Shown here piece by piece: positions 42,307 to 52,370 of a stretch of DNA of 64,000 bases. Position numbers and translations under genes: made by a program. The DNA is from Bowmanella yangjiangensis (GTDB taxonomy: Bacteria > Pseudomonadota > Gammaproteobacteria > Enterobacterales > Alteromonadaceae), in the NCBI RefSeq assembly GCF_017255015.1, contig NZ_JAFKCS010000009.1:122347-186346 (forward strand). Direction: 5' to 3'. The notes under the pieces were generated by a model. That model ran no database searches. It was not told the DNA's origin and saw only the letters and a program-made list of their open reading frames with translations. Every line of letters begins with the position of its first letter. The first letter of the stretch is position 1.

Positions 42307-44004
42307 GTGGCAGATGCAACTGGTACAGAATTGGCCGTAACAGGCAACAGTCCTGAAGCGGATAACACGCCGGAGCAACGTTCCGGTTTTATGGAAGGCA
42401 TGGGCGGTATCGATCTGCTGCGTCAGATTACCCTGATTGTGGCACTGGTTATCTGTGTGGCCATTGCGGTATTTATCGTTATCTGGGCACAAGAGCCGGA
42501 TTATCGTCCTCTGGCCAAAATGCCTACCGAAGAGCTGATTCAAACCCTGGACTACCTGGATCAAAACCAGATTGACTATCGTCTGGACGGTAACGTCGTC
42601 TATGTAAACGAAGATCAGTACCAGAATATTAAGCTGGGCATGGCTCGCCAGGGCATTAGCCAGGAAGCCAATAGCGGTACCGATATCATCATGCAGGATA
42701 TGGGCTTTGGGGTAAGCCAGCGGGTTGAGAAAGAGCGCCTGAAGCATGCCCGTGAGCAGCAGTTGGCTCGTACTATCGAGGAAATCAGTGCTATCACTCG
42801 CGCCAATGTGCTGTTAGCGCTACCTAAAGAAAGTGTGTTTGCCCGGGTTGAGAAAAAGCCCAGTGCCACTGTGGTATTAACCCTGCGTAGGGGGGCGGTG
42901 CTATCCGGCGAAGAAGTGGATGCCGTAGTGGACATAGTGGCTTCTGCCGTGCAGGGTATGGAGCCTGGCAGAGTGACAGTGACTGATAATAATGGTCGCT
43001 TGTTAAACTCAGGTTCGCAGGACTCCCTGGCTGCGCGGTCACGTAAAGAATATGAAATCGAGAAACATCGCGAAACTGAGTATCTGCAGAAAATTGACTC
43101 CATTCTGATCCCGGTTCTTGGCCTGGGGAATTACACCGCCCAAGTGGATGTCAGCATGGATTTTACCGCCGTAGAGCAGACTCAGAAGCGTTATAATCCT
43201 GACTTGCCTGCGGTGCGTAGCGAAATGACAGTGGAAGAGAACTCGGTGGGTGGCATTGCCGCTGGTATTCCTGGTGCCCTGAGTAATCAGCCCCCTCTTG
43301 ACTCGAATATTCCCGAGCAGGCGAATAGCAATAATGCCAAGTCGGTAACCCCAGGCCGCTCACACAAAGAAGCGACACGCAACTACGAGCTGGATACCAC
43401 CATCAGCCATACTAAACAGCAAACGGGGGTTATTCGTCGTTTGTCAGTATCTGTGGCGGTAGATCACACCCAGCAAACCGCAGCAGATGGTACAGTTACC
43501 TCTGTGCCTAAGACGCAGGAAGAGCTGTTGAATATTCGTCGGGTACTGCAGGGCGGTATCGGCTTTGACGTAACCCGAGGCGACTCTTTAGAAGTTGTTA
43601 GCATTCCCTTTAGCCGCATTGATGATCTGGCGGTTACCGAAGTGCCACTGTGGGAGCAGGAATGGTTTATGCGGGCGTTACGTCTGGTGGTCGGCGGTCT
43701 GGTGATTATCACCTTGATCCTGGCTATTGTCAGACCCATGCTTAAGAAACTTATCTACCCAGAAGATACCCGCGAGGCTGATGCCTTTGATGCAGACTCC
43801 GGCTTGGATCTGGGCGATGAAACCATCAGTATGCTGTCTCAGGAATTTGACGAAGGCCAGGTAGGTTTTGCACCGGATGGTTCCTTGATGCTGCCGGATC
43901 TGCATAAAGATGAAGATATACTTAAAGCGGTACGCGCGCTGGTGGCGAACGAACCCGAGTTGTCAGCCCAGGTTGTTAAGGGCTGGCTGATGCAGGATGA
44001 ATAA
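42307..44004 (+). CDS. fliF: Flagellar MS-ring protein FliF
   Basis: 565 aa from a GTG start behind GGGAGA. Two membrane helices (about 43-64 and 456-478) enclose the periplasmic ring-building domains (YVNEDQYQNIKLGMARQGI; RVEKKPSATVVLTL; YTAQVDVSMDFT). The C-terminal acidic tail binds FliG. Located 14 bp after fliE and 2 bp before fliG, the standard order. Confidence 0.96.
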   Translation: MADATGTELAVTGNSPEADNTPEQRSGFMEGMGGIDLLRQITLIVALVICVAIAVFIVIWAQEPDYRPLAKMPTEELIQTLDYLDQNQIDYRLDGNVVYVNEDQYQNIKLGMARQGISQEANSGTDIIMQDMGFGVSQRVEKERLKHAREQQLARTIEEISAITRANVLLALPKESVFARVEKKPSATVVLTLRRGAVLSGEEVDAVVDIVASAVQGMEPGRVTVTDNNGRLLNSGSQDSLAARSRKEYEIEKHRETEYLQKIDSILIPVLGLGNYTAQVDVSMDFTAVEQTQKRYNPDLPAVRSEMTVEENSVGGIAAGIPGALSNQPPLDSNIPEQANSNNAKSVTPGRSHKEATRNYELDTTISHTKQQTGVIRRLSVSVAVDHTQQTAADGTVTSVPKTQEELLNIRRVLQGGIGFDVTRGDSLEVVSIPFSRIDDLAVTEVPLWEQEWFMRALRLVVGGLVIITLILAIVRPMLKKLIYPEDTREADAFDADSGLDLGDETISMLSQEFDEGQVGFAPDGSLMLPDLHKDEDILKAVRALVANEPELSAQVVKGWLMQDE

Positions 44005-44006
44005 GC

Positions 44007-45065
44007 ATGGCAACCAAACAAATAACAAAAGTTCCAGAAGAAGCAACGTCCAGTCCTGGTTATGATGTCAGTAAGCTCGAAGGGGTAGAGAAAGCCGCTA
44101 TATTGCTGCTGAGCTTGTCGGAAGAAGATGCTGCACAGATCCTGAAACACCTTGAACCCAAGCAAGTACAAAAGCTGGGTACCGCGATGGCGAGCATGGA
44201 AGACATGACGCAGAACAAAATCACCGCGGTGCATAAGCATTTTATTGAAGAAATTCAGAATTACAGCACCATTGGCTTCCAGAGCCAGGAGTTTGTGCGT
44301 AAAGCCCTGACGGCCGCATTGGGTGAAGATAAAGCGGCGAATCTGATTGATCAGATCCTGATGGGCGGCGGTGCCAAAGGCCTGGATTCACTCAAGTGGA
44401 TGGACTCTAAACAAGTGGCCAGCATTATTCGTAATGAGCACCCGCAGATCCAGACTATTGTGTTGTCCTACCTGGATGCCGAACAATCGGCGGAGATCAT
44501 TGCGCAGTTCCCTGAAAAGGTGCGTTTGGATCTGATGATGCGGATCGCCAACTTAGAAGAAGTGCAGCCAGCCGCCTTGCAGGAATTGAACGAGATTATG
44601 GAGAAACAGTTCGCCGGCCAGGCCGGTGCTCAGGCAGCCAAAATGGGCGGCCTGAAGTCGGCAGCAGACATCATGAACTACCTGGACACCAATATCGAAG
44701 GTCAGTTGATGGATGCCATCCGCGAGCAGGACGAAGAAATGAGTCAGCAGATCCAGGATCTGATGTTCGTCTTCGACAACCTGGCCGATGTGGACGATCG
44801 CGCCATGCAGACTATCTTGCGCGAGGTGCAGCAGGATGCGCTGCTCAAGGCCATCAAAGGTGCCGACGAAGAAGTCAAAGAAAAGATCACCAAGAACATG
44901 TCCAAACGGGCAGCCGAAATGCTTATCGACGATTTGGAAGCCATGGGACCGGTTCGAATCAGCGAAGTGGAAGCCGCGCAGAAAGAAATTCTGTCTGTGG
45001 CCCGTCGTTTGGCCGACGCCGGCGAAATTATGCTGGGCGGCGGTGGCGGCGACGAGTTCCTGTAA
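44007..45065 (+). CDS. fliG: Flagellar motor switch protein FliG
   Basis: 352 aa. N-terminal FliF-binding domain (LEGVEKAAILLLSLSEEDAAQILKHLEPKQVQKLG), middle EHPQIQTIVLSYLD motif, and C-terminal torque helix with alternating charges (LMFVFDNLADVDDRAMQTILREV, KRAAEMLIDDLEAMGPVRISEVE). Forms the upper part of the C ring and contacts the stator. Normal length with no anomalies. Confidence 0.96.
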   Translation: MATKQITKVPEEATSSPGYDVSKLEGVEKAAILLLSLSEEDAAQILKHLEPKQVQKLGTAMASMEDMTQNKITAVHKHFIEEIQNYSTIGFQSQEFVRKALTAALGEDKAANLIDQILMGGGAKGLDSLKWMDSKQVASIIRNEHPQIQTIVLSYLDAEQSAEIIAQFPEKVRLDLMMRIANLEEVQPAALQELNEIMEKQFAGQAGAQAAKMGGLKSAADIMNYLDTNIEGQLMDAIREQDEEMSQQIQDLMFVFDNLADVDDRAMQTILREVQQDALLKAIKGADEEVKEKITKNMSKRAAEMLIDDLEAMGPVRISEVEAAQKEILSVARRLADAGEIMLGGGGGDEFL

Positions 45066-45086
45066 TTAATAACGGGGTAAAAGTGG

Positions 45087-45869
45087 ATGAGCGGTTCCAA
45101 AATCCTCAAGTATCAAACCCAGGAAGCTGGAGTGCGCTCCTGGGATCTGCCTTTTATGGAAGAAGCGCAGCCACAGCCTGCAGATAAAACCAATGCCATT
45201 AATCGCAGTAGCGAGTGGAAATATGAACCGCCTGAGGTAGAAGAAGAAATTCTGCCGCCTACGGCTGAGGAAATTGAAGCCATTCGTCAGTCCGCCTATC
45301 AGGAAGGACTGGAAGAAGGCCGCCAGGCCGGACACGAGCAAGGCTTGTTGCAAGGTCGCGAGCAAGGTCTGGCCGAAGGCAGAGAGCAGGGCCTGGCAGA
45401 AGGGCATGCCGAAGGGCTGGAAGCGGGTCGTCAGGAGGTTGAGCAAGCGGCTGCAATATGGCAGGAGCTTGCCAATAAATTGACAAAGCCAGTTAGCCAG
45501 GTGGATGACCAGTTAGAAAATGAGCTGGTGCAACTGGCTGTTTCCCTTGCCCGCGCGGTAATTCGTACCGAAATTCAAACCAATGAAGATGTTTTACTGC
45601 AAGCTATCAGTGAAGGATTAAAGGTTCTGCCCATTGAAGAACGTCGCTATCAAATGCATATGCACCCGGACGATGTGCAGTTGATTAAACAGCATTTTTC
45701 TGTGGAACATATTGAAGCACATCATTGGCAGTTTATTGAATCTCCCAATATGCAAAGAGGGGGCTGCGATATCGTTACCGATACCAATGCCGTGGATGTT
45801 TCTATCGAGCGGCGCGTGCGCCAGGTGCTGGATAAGTTTTTGCTTGAGCAGGGCTTGAGTAAAGAATAA
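45087..45869 (+). CDS. fliH: Flagellar export ATPase regulator FliH
   Basis: 260 aa. A long run of glycine-spaced helix repeats (about residues 71-118: YQEGLEEGRQAGHEQG, LLQGREQGLAEG and so on) gives the GxxxG stalk typical of FliH. The C-terminal domain (LVQLAVSLARAVIRTEI...MHPDDVQLIKQHF...GGCDIVTDTNAVDVSIERRVRQVLD) binds FliI. A 101-bp gap to fliI is larger than elsewhere in the operon. Confidence 0.93.
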   Translation: MSGSKILKYQTQEAGVRSWDLPFMEEAQPQPADKTNAINRSSEWKYEPPEVEEEILPPTAEEIEAIRQSAYQEGLEEGRQAGHEQGLLQGREQGLAEGREQGLAEGHAEGLEAGRQEVEQAAAIWQELANKLTKPVSQVDDQLENELVQLAVSLARAVIRTEIQTNEDVLLQAISEGLKVLPIEERRYQMHMHPDDVQLIKQHFSVEHIEAHHWQFIESPNMQRGGCDIVTDTNAVDVSIERRVRQVLDKFLLEQGLSKE

Positions 45870-45970
45870 GGCTACGGGCTACGGGCCAGACAAATCTGGT
45901 GGAAATCAGCTCGTCCGTTATGAGTCAGACTTGAGGCCGACAAAGCGTCCAAACTGAAACAGGTATCATC
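45870..45970 (+). other. fliH-fliI spacer with short direct repeats
   Basis: 101 bp without a gene inside a compact operon. It begins with tandem GGCTACG units (GGCTACGGGCTACGGGCC) followed by an imperfect CCAGA...TCTGG inverted repeat. The repeats look like a small intergenic repeat insertion. No promoter or terminator is evident. Confidence 0.4.
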
Positions 45971-47302
45971 TTGCCAAACCTAAAAGACAGAATTGCCGCC
46001 TATCGCCAGCAGATTCCGCAGGCTCACACAGTCGCTGCCGGTAAGCTGGTCAGGGGCATTGGCCTGACCCTTGAAGCTGTCGGTTGCCAGATGCCGGTGG
46101 GCAGTCAATGTCTGGTGCAAACCATAGACGGTGAGATTGAAGCCGAAGTGGTGGGCTTTGCGGAAAATATTACCTATCTGATGCCCACCGAAGCCGTGCG
46201 AGGTATTGTGCCAGGCTCTAGGGTTCAGCCACTGTCCCGCGAGCAAGGTATTGGTGTGGGCATGGAGTTGTTGGGCCGGGTCGTGGATGGCAACGGCCAG
46301 CCCTTGGATGGTTTGGGCGCCATCAAGGTTGAAAAACGTATTCCCTTAAGTCGTGCGCCTATCAATCCTTTATCCCGTCGTCCTATTGGCCAGCCTCTGG
46401 ATGTTGGCGTGCGCTGTATCAATTCGCTGATCACAGTCGGCGTGGGTCAGCGGATGGGCTTGTTTGCAGGTTCCGGGGTGGGTAAAAGTGTGCTGATGGG
46501 CATGATGACCCGCGGCACTAGCGCTGATGTGGTGGTGGTCGGTCTGGTTGGCGAGCGGGGCCGCGAAGTCAAAGAATTTATTCAGGATATTCTGGGCGAA
46601 GAAGAGCGCCAGAAATCCGTAGTGGTGGCTGCGCCGGCCGATACCTCACCACTGATGCGCCTAAAAGGCTGTGAAACCGCGGTTGCTATTGCCGAATACT
46701 TCCGCGATCAGGGCATGAACGTGTTGTTGCTGGTGGACTCGCTTACCCGTTATGCCATGGCGCAACGTGAAATCGCCCTGGCCGTGGGCGAACCGCCAGC
46801 CACTAAAGGCTATCCGCCTTCGGTATTTGCCCGTTTGCCAGCCCTGGTGGAAAGGGCGGGGAATGGCAGTGATGGCCAGGGGGCCATAACCGCTTTCTTT
46901 ACCGTACTGACCGAAGGTGATGATCTACAGGATCCTATTGCTGACTCTGCGCGGGCTATTCTGGACGGTCACGTGGTATTGGCTCGTCGTCTGGCCGACA
47001 GTGGTCATTATCCGGCTATTGATGTGGAAGCCTCTATCAGTCGGGTGATGCCGATGGTGGTGAGTGATGAACACCTAAAAGCCGCCAGACGGATCAAGCA
47101 GGTTTACTCAACTTATCAACAGAACCGAGATCTTATCAGTATCGGGGCATACAACCGCGGCGCTGACCCCAGGGTAGATCTGGCGATTAAGGCCGAGCCT
47201 GTGATCAATAAGTTCCTGCAACAAGAGATGAAGCAAATACTGCCTTATGACGAAAGCCTGGAAGGTATGGCCGCGCTGGCCAAAGGATTAGGTGAAGGCT
47301 GA
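45971..47302 (+). CDS. fliI: Flagellum-specific export ATPase FliI
   Basis: 443 aa from a TTG start. F1-beta-like ATPase with Walker A GSGVGKS (167-173), [16 protein letters not shown], Walker [19 protein letters not shown] and [17 protein letters not shown], all diagnostic for FliI/YscN ATPases. It powers unfolding and entry of export substrates with FliH and FliJ. The stop overlaps the fliJ ATG by 1 nt. Confidence 0.96.
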   Translation: MPNLKDRIAAYRQQIPQAHTVAAGKLVRGIGLTLEAVGCQMPVGSQCLVQTIDGEIEAEVVGFAENITYLMPTEAVRGIVPGSRVQPLSREQGIGVGMELLGRVVDGNGQPLDGLGAIKVEKRIPLSRAPINPLSRRPIGQPLDVGVRCINSLITVGVGQRMGLFAGSGVGKSVLMGMMTRGTSADVVVVGLVGERGREVKEFIQDILGEEERQKSVVVAAPADTSPLMRLKGCETAVAIAEYFRDQGMNVLLLVDSLTRYAMAQREIALAVGEPPATKGYPPSVFARLPALVERAGNGSDGQGAITAFFTVLTEGDDLQDPIADSARAILDGHVVLARRLADSGHYPAIDVEASISRVMPMVVSDEHLKAARRIKQVYSTYQQNRDLISIGAYNRGADPRVDLAIKAEPVINKFLQQEMKQILPYDESLEGMAALAKGLGEG

Positions 47303-47748
47303 TGTCGACACGTCAACTTGAACAGGTGGCCAAATGGGAGCAGGAAAAAGAAGATAAACTGGCCCGAGACTATCGTCTGGCCGAGCAAAATGTGCAGGCC
47401 AATGTGCAAAAGCTTACCGGCCTGCAAAGTTACCGCCTGGATTATCTTAGACAGTTGCAACAACGTGCTAATCAGGGCTTGGGGGCGCTTTCCTTTGCCC
47501 AGCATCAGGCCTTTATCGACAAATTGGATAAGGCCTGTCTGCAGCAAAATCAGATTATTGCCAATGCTAAGGCTGTTGCCCAACAGCGCAGAGCGTTGTG
47601 GTTGCGGCAACAGCAAAAACGCAAGGCTGTTGAGATGTTGATTGAGAAAAAACGTCAGCAAGCTCAGCAATTAGAGAACAAACGCGAGCAAGCCTTGCTG
47701 GATGAAGTGGCCATTCAGCGTTTTGTTCGTCGGCAACTACAAAGCTAG
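47302..47748 (+). CDS. fliJ: Flagellar export chaperone FliJ
   Basis: 148 aa, almost entirely a Gln/Lys/Arg-rich coiled coil (EQEKEDKLARDYRLAEQNVQ; AQQRRALWLRQQQKRKAVEMLIEKKRQQAQQLENK), as expected for the FliJ stalk that inserts in the FliI ring. Position directly after fliI supports the name. A 121-bp gap to fliK follows. Confidence 0.92.
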   Translation: MSTRQLEQVAKWEQEKEDKLARDYRLAEQNVQANVQKLTGLQSYRLDYLRQLQQRANQGLGALSFAQHQAFIDKLDKACLQQNQIIANAKAVAQQRRALWLRQQQKRKAVEMLIEKKRQQAQQLENKREQALLDEVAIQRFVRRQLQS

Positions 47749-47869
47749 CTACTGAGTTTCCTGAGGTTGGAACGCTAATTGCTAACATATTTGGCAAGAG
47801 TGTACGAAAAGTGTCAATTCCCTTATTTATTAAGGTATTGGCAAGACCAGTTTGATTGAGACAGGTTCT

Positions 47870-49816
47870 ATGATGCAACAAGTTGCCGCTTCAAAGCCAC
47901 AGATTGCCGCTACAGCCGCTATGCCGGAAGACAGCCCGTTGGCACTGGATAATGGTCAGGCCGAATTGTTCCGTGAACAGCTAACCCTCGAACAATCTAA
48001 GGGTAAACACAGCATTGAGCCTGTACGAAAAGGCGGTCCGGAAAAGCCGGGATTTGAGGTAGTAGAGAAACAAGGCAATGGGAAGCCTGCTCAAGAGAGC
48101 GAGCCGGTCGATGATGCCACATCAGAAAGCACAACCTCAGAGGCAGAACAGAATGTCTCTGCCAAGGCTGGCGATGCCGCACCGACAGAGAAAGATCCTA
48201 AAAAAACTGATGGTGCTGAATTTGCCAGTACCAAAGCATCATCATCTGAATATTCAGAACCATCCGAAGACGCATCTGATAGCACTGACCAGCAAGCTGA
48301 TGATTGGCTCAAGCTGGTTTATCAGTTGGTATTGGGCCCGTCGGCAAACGCAGATGTTCAGATAGATCCTGACGCATCGGAATCAGCACCAACCGATGTT
48401 GAGTTGGAAAAAGCCCAAGCAGGCGATGTAGATGTGGTCTGGACTGAGGATAATCTTGCTTTGCTGCAGAAGCTGGGACTGGATCCTGAGGTGCTGCAAG
48501 ACATGCTAACACCTCAGCAGTTGCAGGAATTCAAAGAGCTGCTGGCTGACATGCCTCAGCAACCAGAAGAACAGATGTTTGCCGAGGTATTACTGATGCT
48601 TGGACAGGTCATGGACGCCGAGCAGGTTAAGCAGGTGCCCGTAGAATTGTTCGACGCTAAGGGGTGGGAACACCTGGTCAAATTAGGCTCCGAGAATGGG
48701 CAACAAGCGCCCTTTCAGGAACTGGCCGCAACGTTGCCGTTGATGACGGACGAAGAAAAAGCCGCGCTTCTGAAAGTTAAAGTGCAGGACGGGGTGCTCA
48801 GCCTGAATCAATTAACTGCGGTGATGCAAACCACACTGCCTGCAGTTGAAGATGTTAAAAGCATAAAAGAACAGGCTACTGCCGCTACTGATGAGTTGGG
48901 TAAACAAACCTCTAGTGCAGCAGAGGTCACCGAGGTGAGTAAAGAGACTGCCAAAGCGCCCACTTCAGATAAAAACCTGACGTTGAAAGAGCTGGTGCAA
49001 TTGCCTGAGAAGGAATTAGACAAAAAATTGACTGAGCTGGCCGAGCGTTTACCTGTGAAGCAACAGGGGCCTGAGGCCGTGAAAGATTTTGTTGCCAGTC
49101 TGAAAGCCGGTATTGCCGAATTTAAGGCGCAGTTACAGCAAGGCAGAGAGCCGGGCCTGGATCTGCAAAGTCTGGTGCAAAGCAGTTTGAAAGAGCAGGG
49201 TATTCAGGTTTCTCAACCTGCGCTGCAGCCAGAGTTACAGCGGTTTGCTGCGTTATTGGAAAATCCGTCTGTGTCTCGCCAGGATGCCTTTGACCCCAGC
49301 ATTCGCGGGGTAGCCGAGCGTCAGGTTCAGGCTGAAACCGCACATATACACAGTGAATCCGCTAAAGCCGGAGGCAGCCAAGCCCACAGTGCACTGGATA
49401 AAGCCATTAATATCGCTAAACCTGAGGCCGCTATACAACTCGCCGAGCGGGTCAGAATGCTGGTTAACCTCGGTAATATGAGTGCGGATATTCGTCTTGA
49501 CCCACCTGATTTGGGCTCCATGCAGGTGCGTGTGCAGATGCACGGTGAACAGGCCAGCGTGAACTTTGTAGTGCAATCTCAGCAGGCCAGAGACATGCTT
49601 GACCAGGCCGTACCCAGGCTTCGGGAGATGCTAGCGGAGAAGGGCATTGAACTGGGGCAATCCTTTGTTCAACAGGAAGGAAAAGGCCAGCAGTTTGCCC
49701 AGCAGCAAGGTGAGGCTGAGCAAGATTCCGGGCCTGATGTGGGCGCTGATGCACTGGCTGAAACCGAACTTCGTGTGGTGAATGGTCGCGTGGGCGGAAT
49801 TGATTATTTCGTTTAA
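47870..49816 (+). CDS. fliK: Flagellar hook-length control protein FliK
   Basis: 648 aa from the ATG at 47870 (another ATG follows at once; a TTG at 47852 is less likely). The long N-terminal and middle part is low-complexity, acidic and Gln/Glu/Ser-rich, as in molecular-ruler proteins. The C-terminal globular domain (about 535-615: RVRMLVNLGNMSADIRLDPPDLGSMQVRVQ, VNFVVQSQQARDMLDQAVPRLREML) is the conserved FliK substrate-switch domain. Confidence 0.92.
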   Translation: MMQQVAASKPQIAATAAMPEDSPLALDNGQAELFREQLTLEQSKGKHSIEPVRKGGPEKPGFEVVEKQGNGKPAQESEPVDDATSESTTSEAEQNVSAKAGDAAPTEKDPKKTDGAEFASTKASSSEYSEPSEDASDSTDQQADDWLKLVYQLVLGPSANADVQIDPDASESAPTDVELEKAQAGDVDVVWTEDNLALLQKLGLDPEVLQDMLTPQQLQEFKELLADMPQQPEEQMFAEVLLMLGQVMDAEQVKQVPVELFDAKGWEHLVKLGSENGQQAPFQELAATLPLMTDEEKAALLKVKVQDGVLSLNQLTAVMQTTLPAVEDVKSIKEQATAATDELGKQTSSAAEVTEVSKETAKAPTSDKNLTLKELVQLPEKELDKKLTELAERLPVKQQGPEAVKDFVASLKAGIAEFKAQLQQGREPGLDLQSLVQSSLKEQGIQVSQPALQPELQRFAALLENPSVSRQDAFDPSIRGVAERQVQAETAHIHSESAKAGGSQAHSALDKAINIAKPEAAIQLAERVRMLVNLGNMSADIRLDPPDLGSMQVRVQMHGEQASVNFVVQSQQARDMLDQAVPRLREMLAEKGIELGQSFVQQEGKGQQFAQQQGEAEQDSGPDVGADALAETELRVVNGRVGGIDYFV

Positions 49817-49892
49817 GGCAATTGCGTTAAAGCATTGCTATTCCGCTGGCGCTGGATAAGATCCGCTTAAGGTATTTGATTCGAGACGGATA

Positions 49893-50426
49893 ATGGCAGA
49901 AAAAGAACTGGAACTGGAAGACGGCGGCAAGAAGAAAGGTAAGATGATGATTATCATCATTGCCGCAGTGGTGTTGGTTATAGGTGGGGCCGCAGCTTTT
50001 TTCCTACTGGGAGGTTCTGATGAACCTGCCATGGACGAAAGTCAGGCCATGAGCCCGACCCCAGGTGCATCCGACGGGGCGGCGGTATCTAACAGTGCCG
50101 CGCTGGGTTCTGCGCTTTATGTGGCGATGCCAAGGCCCTTTGTGTTCAATGTACCGGGCACAGGACGCGATCGTCTGGTTGAGATTAAGGTGCAGTTGCT
50201 GGTCCGTGGTGCCGATAACGAGGAACAGGCCAAGATGCATATTCCAATGATTGAAGGCACCCTGCTCAGAGTCTTTTCCAGTGCCAACGCCGATGATTTG
50301 GTCACCGAAGCGGGCAAGATTGCCTTGCGTGAACAATCCATCAAAGAAGTAAAAAAGGTGATGCAGGAAATTGCCGGCAAGGACGTGGTGTCTCAGGTGT
50401 TGTTTACCGGCTTTGTAATGCAATAG
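49893..50426 (+). CDS. fliL: Flagellar basal body-associated protein FliL
   Basis: 177 aa with a Lys-rich N-terminus, one membrane helix (about 18-40, MMIIIIAAVVLVIGGAAAFFLL), an Ala/Ser/Pro linker and a periplasmic stomatin-like FliL domain (YVAMPRPFVFNVPG, RLVEIKVQLLVRG, EGTLLRVFSSANADDL). Supports stator function. Ends 10 bp before fliM. Confidence 0.94.
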   Translation: MAEKELELEDGGKKKGKMMIIIIAAVVLVIGGAAAFFLLGGSDEPAMDESQAMSPTPGASDGAAVSNSAALGSALYVAMPRPFVFNVPGTGRDRLVEIKVQLLVRGADNEEQAKMHIPMIEGTLLRVFSSANADDLVTEAGKIALREQSIKEVKKVMQEIAGKDVVSQVLFTGFVMQ

Positions 50427-50436
50427 GAACTTACAG

Positions 50437-51495
50437 GTGAGCGATTTATTATCCCAGGACGAAATTGACGCGCTATTACATGGCGTTGACGAAGTCGAAG
50501 AAGAGGAAATAGACAGTTCCGAACGAGGTGGTTCGGCGCTCGAATATGACTTCTCTTCGCAGGACAGGATAGTCCGTGGGCGTATGCCGACCCTGGAGAT
50601 TGTAAACGAGCGCTTTGCCCGGCATATGCGGGTGAGCTTGTTTAATATGATGCGCCGCAGTGCCGAGGTGTCGATAAACGGCATTCAAATGATTAAGTTT
50701 GGTGAGTACGTACATACCCTGTTTGTGCCTACCAGCCTCAACATGGTGCGTTTCCGTCCGCTTAAGGGCACGGGGCTTATCACCATGGAAGCCCGTTTGG
50801 TATTTATCCTGGTGGATAACTTTTTCGGTGGTGACGGCCGTTACCATGCCAAGATCGAAGGGCGGGAATTTACCCCTACAGAGCGGCGTATTATTCAGAT
50901 GCTGCTCAAGCTTATCTTTGAAGATTACAAAGAGGCCTGGGCACCGGTGATGGACGTATCCTTTGAGTATCTGGACTCTGAAGTCAACCCTGCCATGGCC
51001 AACATCGTCAGCCCCACCGAGGTGGTGGTGATCAGCTCTTTTCATATCGAGCTGGATGGTGGCGGTGGTGATTTCCACGTGGCCTTGCCTTATTCCATGC
51101 TGGAACCCATACGTGAATTGCTGGATGCCGGTGTACAAAGTGATAAAGAAGACACCGATTTGCGCTGGAGTAAGGCGCTACGCGACGAAATTATGGATGT
51201 GCAGGTAGAAGTATCTGCCACCCTGATGGACATTGAGTTATCGCTGCAGGAAGTGATGGATCTGCAGGAAGGCGACATTATCCCTATTGAAATGCCCGAG
51301 CATGTGGTGCTGTTTGTTGAAGACTTACCCACCTACCGCACTAAGATGGGCCGCTCAAGAGACAACATCGCCCTGAAGATTACTGAGAAGATACCCAGAC
51401 CGACCTCAGTGAAATCCGAATTGCAATTGCTGACCAAAGGCGGCCGACGTTTGGATTCCGATGCCGAACTGGCCAGTCTGGAAGATGATTTATAG
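50437..51495 (+). CDS. fliM: Flagellar motor switch protein FliM
   Basis: 352 aa from a GTG start. N-terminal CheY-P-binding motif LSQDEIDALLHG (4-15), then the CheC-like middle domain (RMPTLEIVNERFARHMRVSLF; FGEYVHTLFVPTSLNMV; NFFGGDGRYH) and a C-terminal SpoA domain (VEVSATLMDIELSLQEVMDLQEGDIIPIEMPE). Full length and regular. Confidence 0.96.
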   Translation: MSDLLSQDEIDALLHGVDEVEEEEIDSSERGGSALEYDFSSQDRIVRGRMPTLEIVNERFARHMRVSLFNMMRRSAEVSINGIQMIKFGEYVHTLFVPTSLNMVRFRPLKGTGLITMEARLVFILVDNFFGGDGRYHAKIEGREFTPTERRIIQMLLKLIFEDYKEAWAPVMDVSFEYLDSEVNPAMANIVSPTEVVVISSFHIELDGGGGDFHVALPYSMLEPIRELLDAGVQSDKEDTDLRWSKALRDEIMDVQVEVSATLMDIELSLQEVMDLQEGDIIPIEMPEHVVLFVEDLPTYRTKMGRSRDNIALKITEKIPRPTSVKSELQLLTKGGRRLDSDAELASLEDDL

Positions 51496-51562
51496 TACCG
51501 ATAATCCGGTTATATAGCTTTGTTCCGCAAACGCGGAAACCAATTGATAGTGAGGTAGCGCG

Positions 51563-51964
51563 ATGAGCACCGAAAATGATGATGCAATGGACGATTGGGC
51601 AGCAGCCATGGCGGAGCAGGCAGAGTCTGAAGCATCCGGCGATGACATACAGGTTGCTGAACTGGATGAACTGCAAGACGATGCGCCAATCAGTGGCGAT
51701 GAAAAACGCAAGCTGGATACTATTCTGGATATTCCGGTTACCATTTCCATGGAAGTGGGGCGCAGCCACATCAGCATCCGAAATCTGTTGCAATTAAACC
51801 AGGGCTCTGTAGTAGAGTTGGACCGGGTTGCCGGGGAACCCTTGGATGTCCTGGTAAATGGCACGTTGATTGCTCATGGAGAAGTAGTAGTGGTCAACGA
51901 CAAATTCGGAATTCGCTTAACCGATGTTATCAGTCAGATTGAACGTATTAAGAAACTTAGATAA
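51563..51964 (+). CDS. fliN: Flagellar motor switch protein FliN
   Basis: 133 aa. Acidic N-terminus, then the SpoA domain: ILDIPVTISMEVGRSHISIRNLLQLNQGSVVELDRVAGEPLDVLVNG and GIRLTDVISQIERIKKL. Forms the bottom of the C ring. GTGAGG lies before the ATG; a 67-bp gap separates it from fliM. Confidence 0.96.
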   Translation: MSTENDDAMDDWAAAMAEQAESEASGDDIQVAELDELQDDAPISGDEKRKLDTILDIPVTISMEVGRSHISIRNLLQLNQGSVVELDRVAGEPLDVLVNGTLIAHGEVVVVNDKFGIRLTDVISQIERIKKLR

Positions 51965-51968
51965 ATCA

Positions 51969-52370
51969 ATGGCTAAGCTGCTTTTATGCAGCTTGGCCTG
52001 GTTCACTTTCCCTTCCTTCGCCGACAACAAACCTCTTAATAGCCCCGTCGATTATCTGTCAGTGTTGCTGTCGCTGGTGGTGGTGATCGCCATGGTATTC
52101 ATGCTTGGCTACCTAATGCGCCGGTTTAATGTCACCCAACATGGTGGTGGACAAATGAAAGTCGTGGGCTCCATGGCCCTTGGCACCCGCGAGCGCATAT
52201 TGGTGATTCAGGTAGGTGAAGAGCAGCATATGCTCGGCGTGACGGCCCAGAATATTAATCATCTGGCCCGGCTTGAAACGCCACTGGAGGTTCCTCAGGC
52301 ATCCGGGGACAATTTTAAAAATAAGTTAAGCCAACTGATGCAGGGACATAAGGGGAAAACCGATGAATAG
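51969..52370 (+). CDS. fliO: Flagellar biosynthesis protein FliO
   Basis: 133 aa from the ATG at 51969, 4 bp after fliN; the frame is open to 51924 but that part overlaps fliN. A signal-peptide-like N-terminus ([15 protein letters not shown]) and one membrane helix (about 28-50, [22 protein letters not shown]) are followed by the cytoplasmic FliO domain ([30 protein letters not shown]). FliO aids FliP ring assembly. Overlaps fliP by 8 nt. Confidence 0.9.
   Translation: MAKLLLCSLAWFTFPSFADNKPLNSPVDYLSVLLSLVVVIAMVFMLGYLMRRFNVTQHGGGQMKVVGSMALGTRERILVIQVGEEQHMLGVTAQNINHLARLETPLEVPQASGDNFKNKLSQLMQGHKGKTDE

Noticed and set aside
47838..47855. Possible sigma-54 promoter before fliK (TTGGCAAGACCAGTTTGA)
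   Set aside because: The TGGCA half is good, but no GC element lies at the required spacing, so it does not meet the -24/-12 pattern.
50004..51138. Two minus-strand open frames of over 200 codons opposite fliL and fliM
   Set aside because: Both lie fully inside well-identified flagellar genes and read as low-quality translations without signals.
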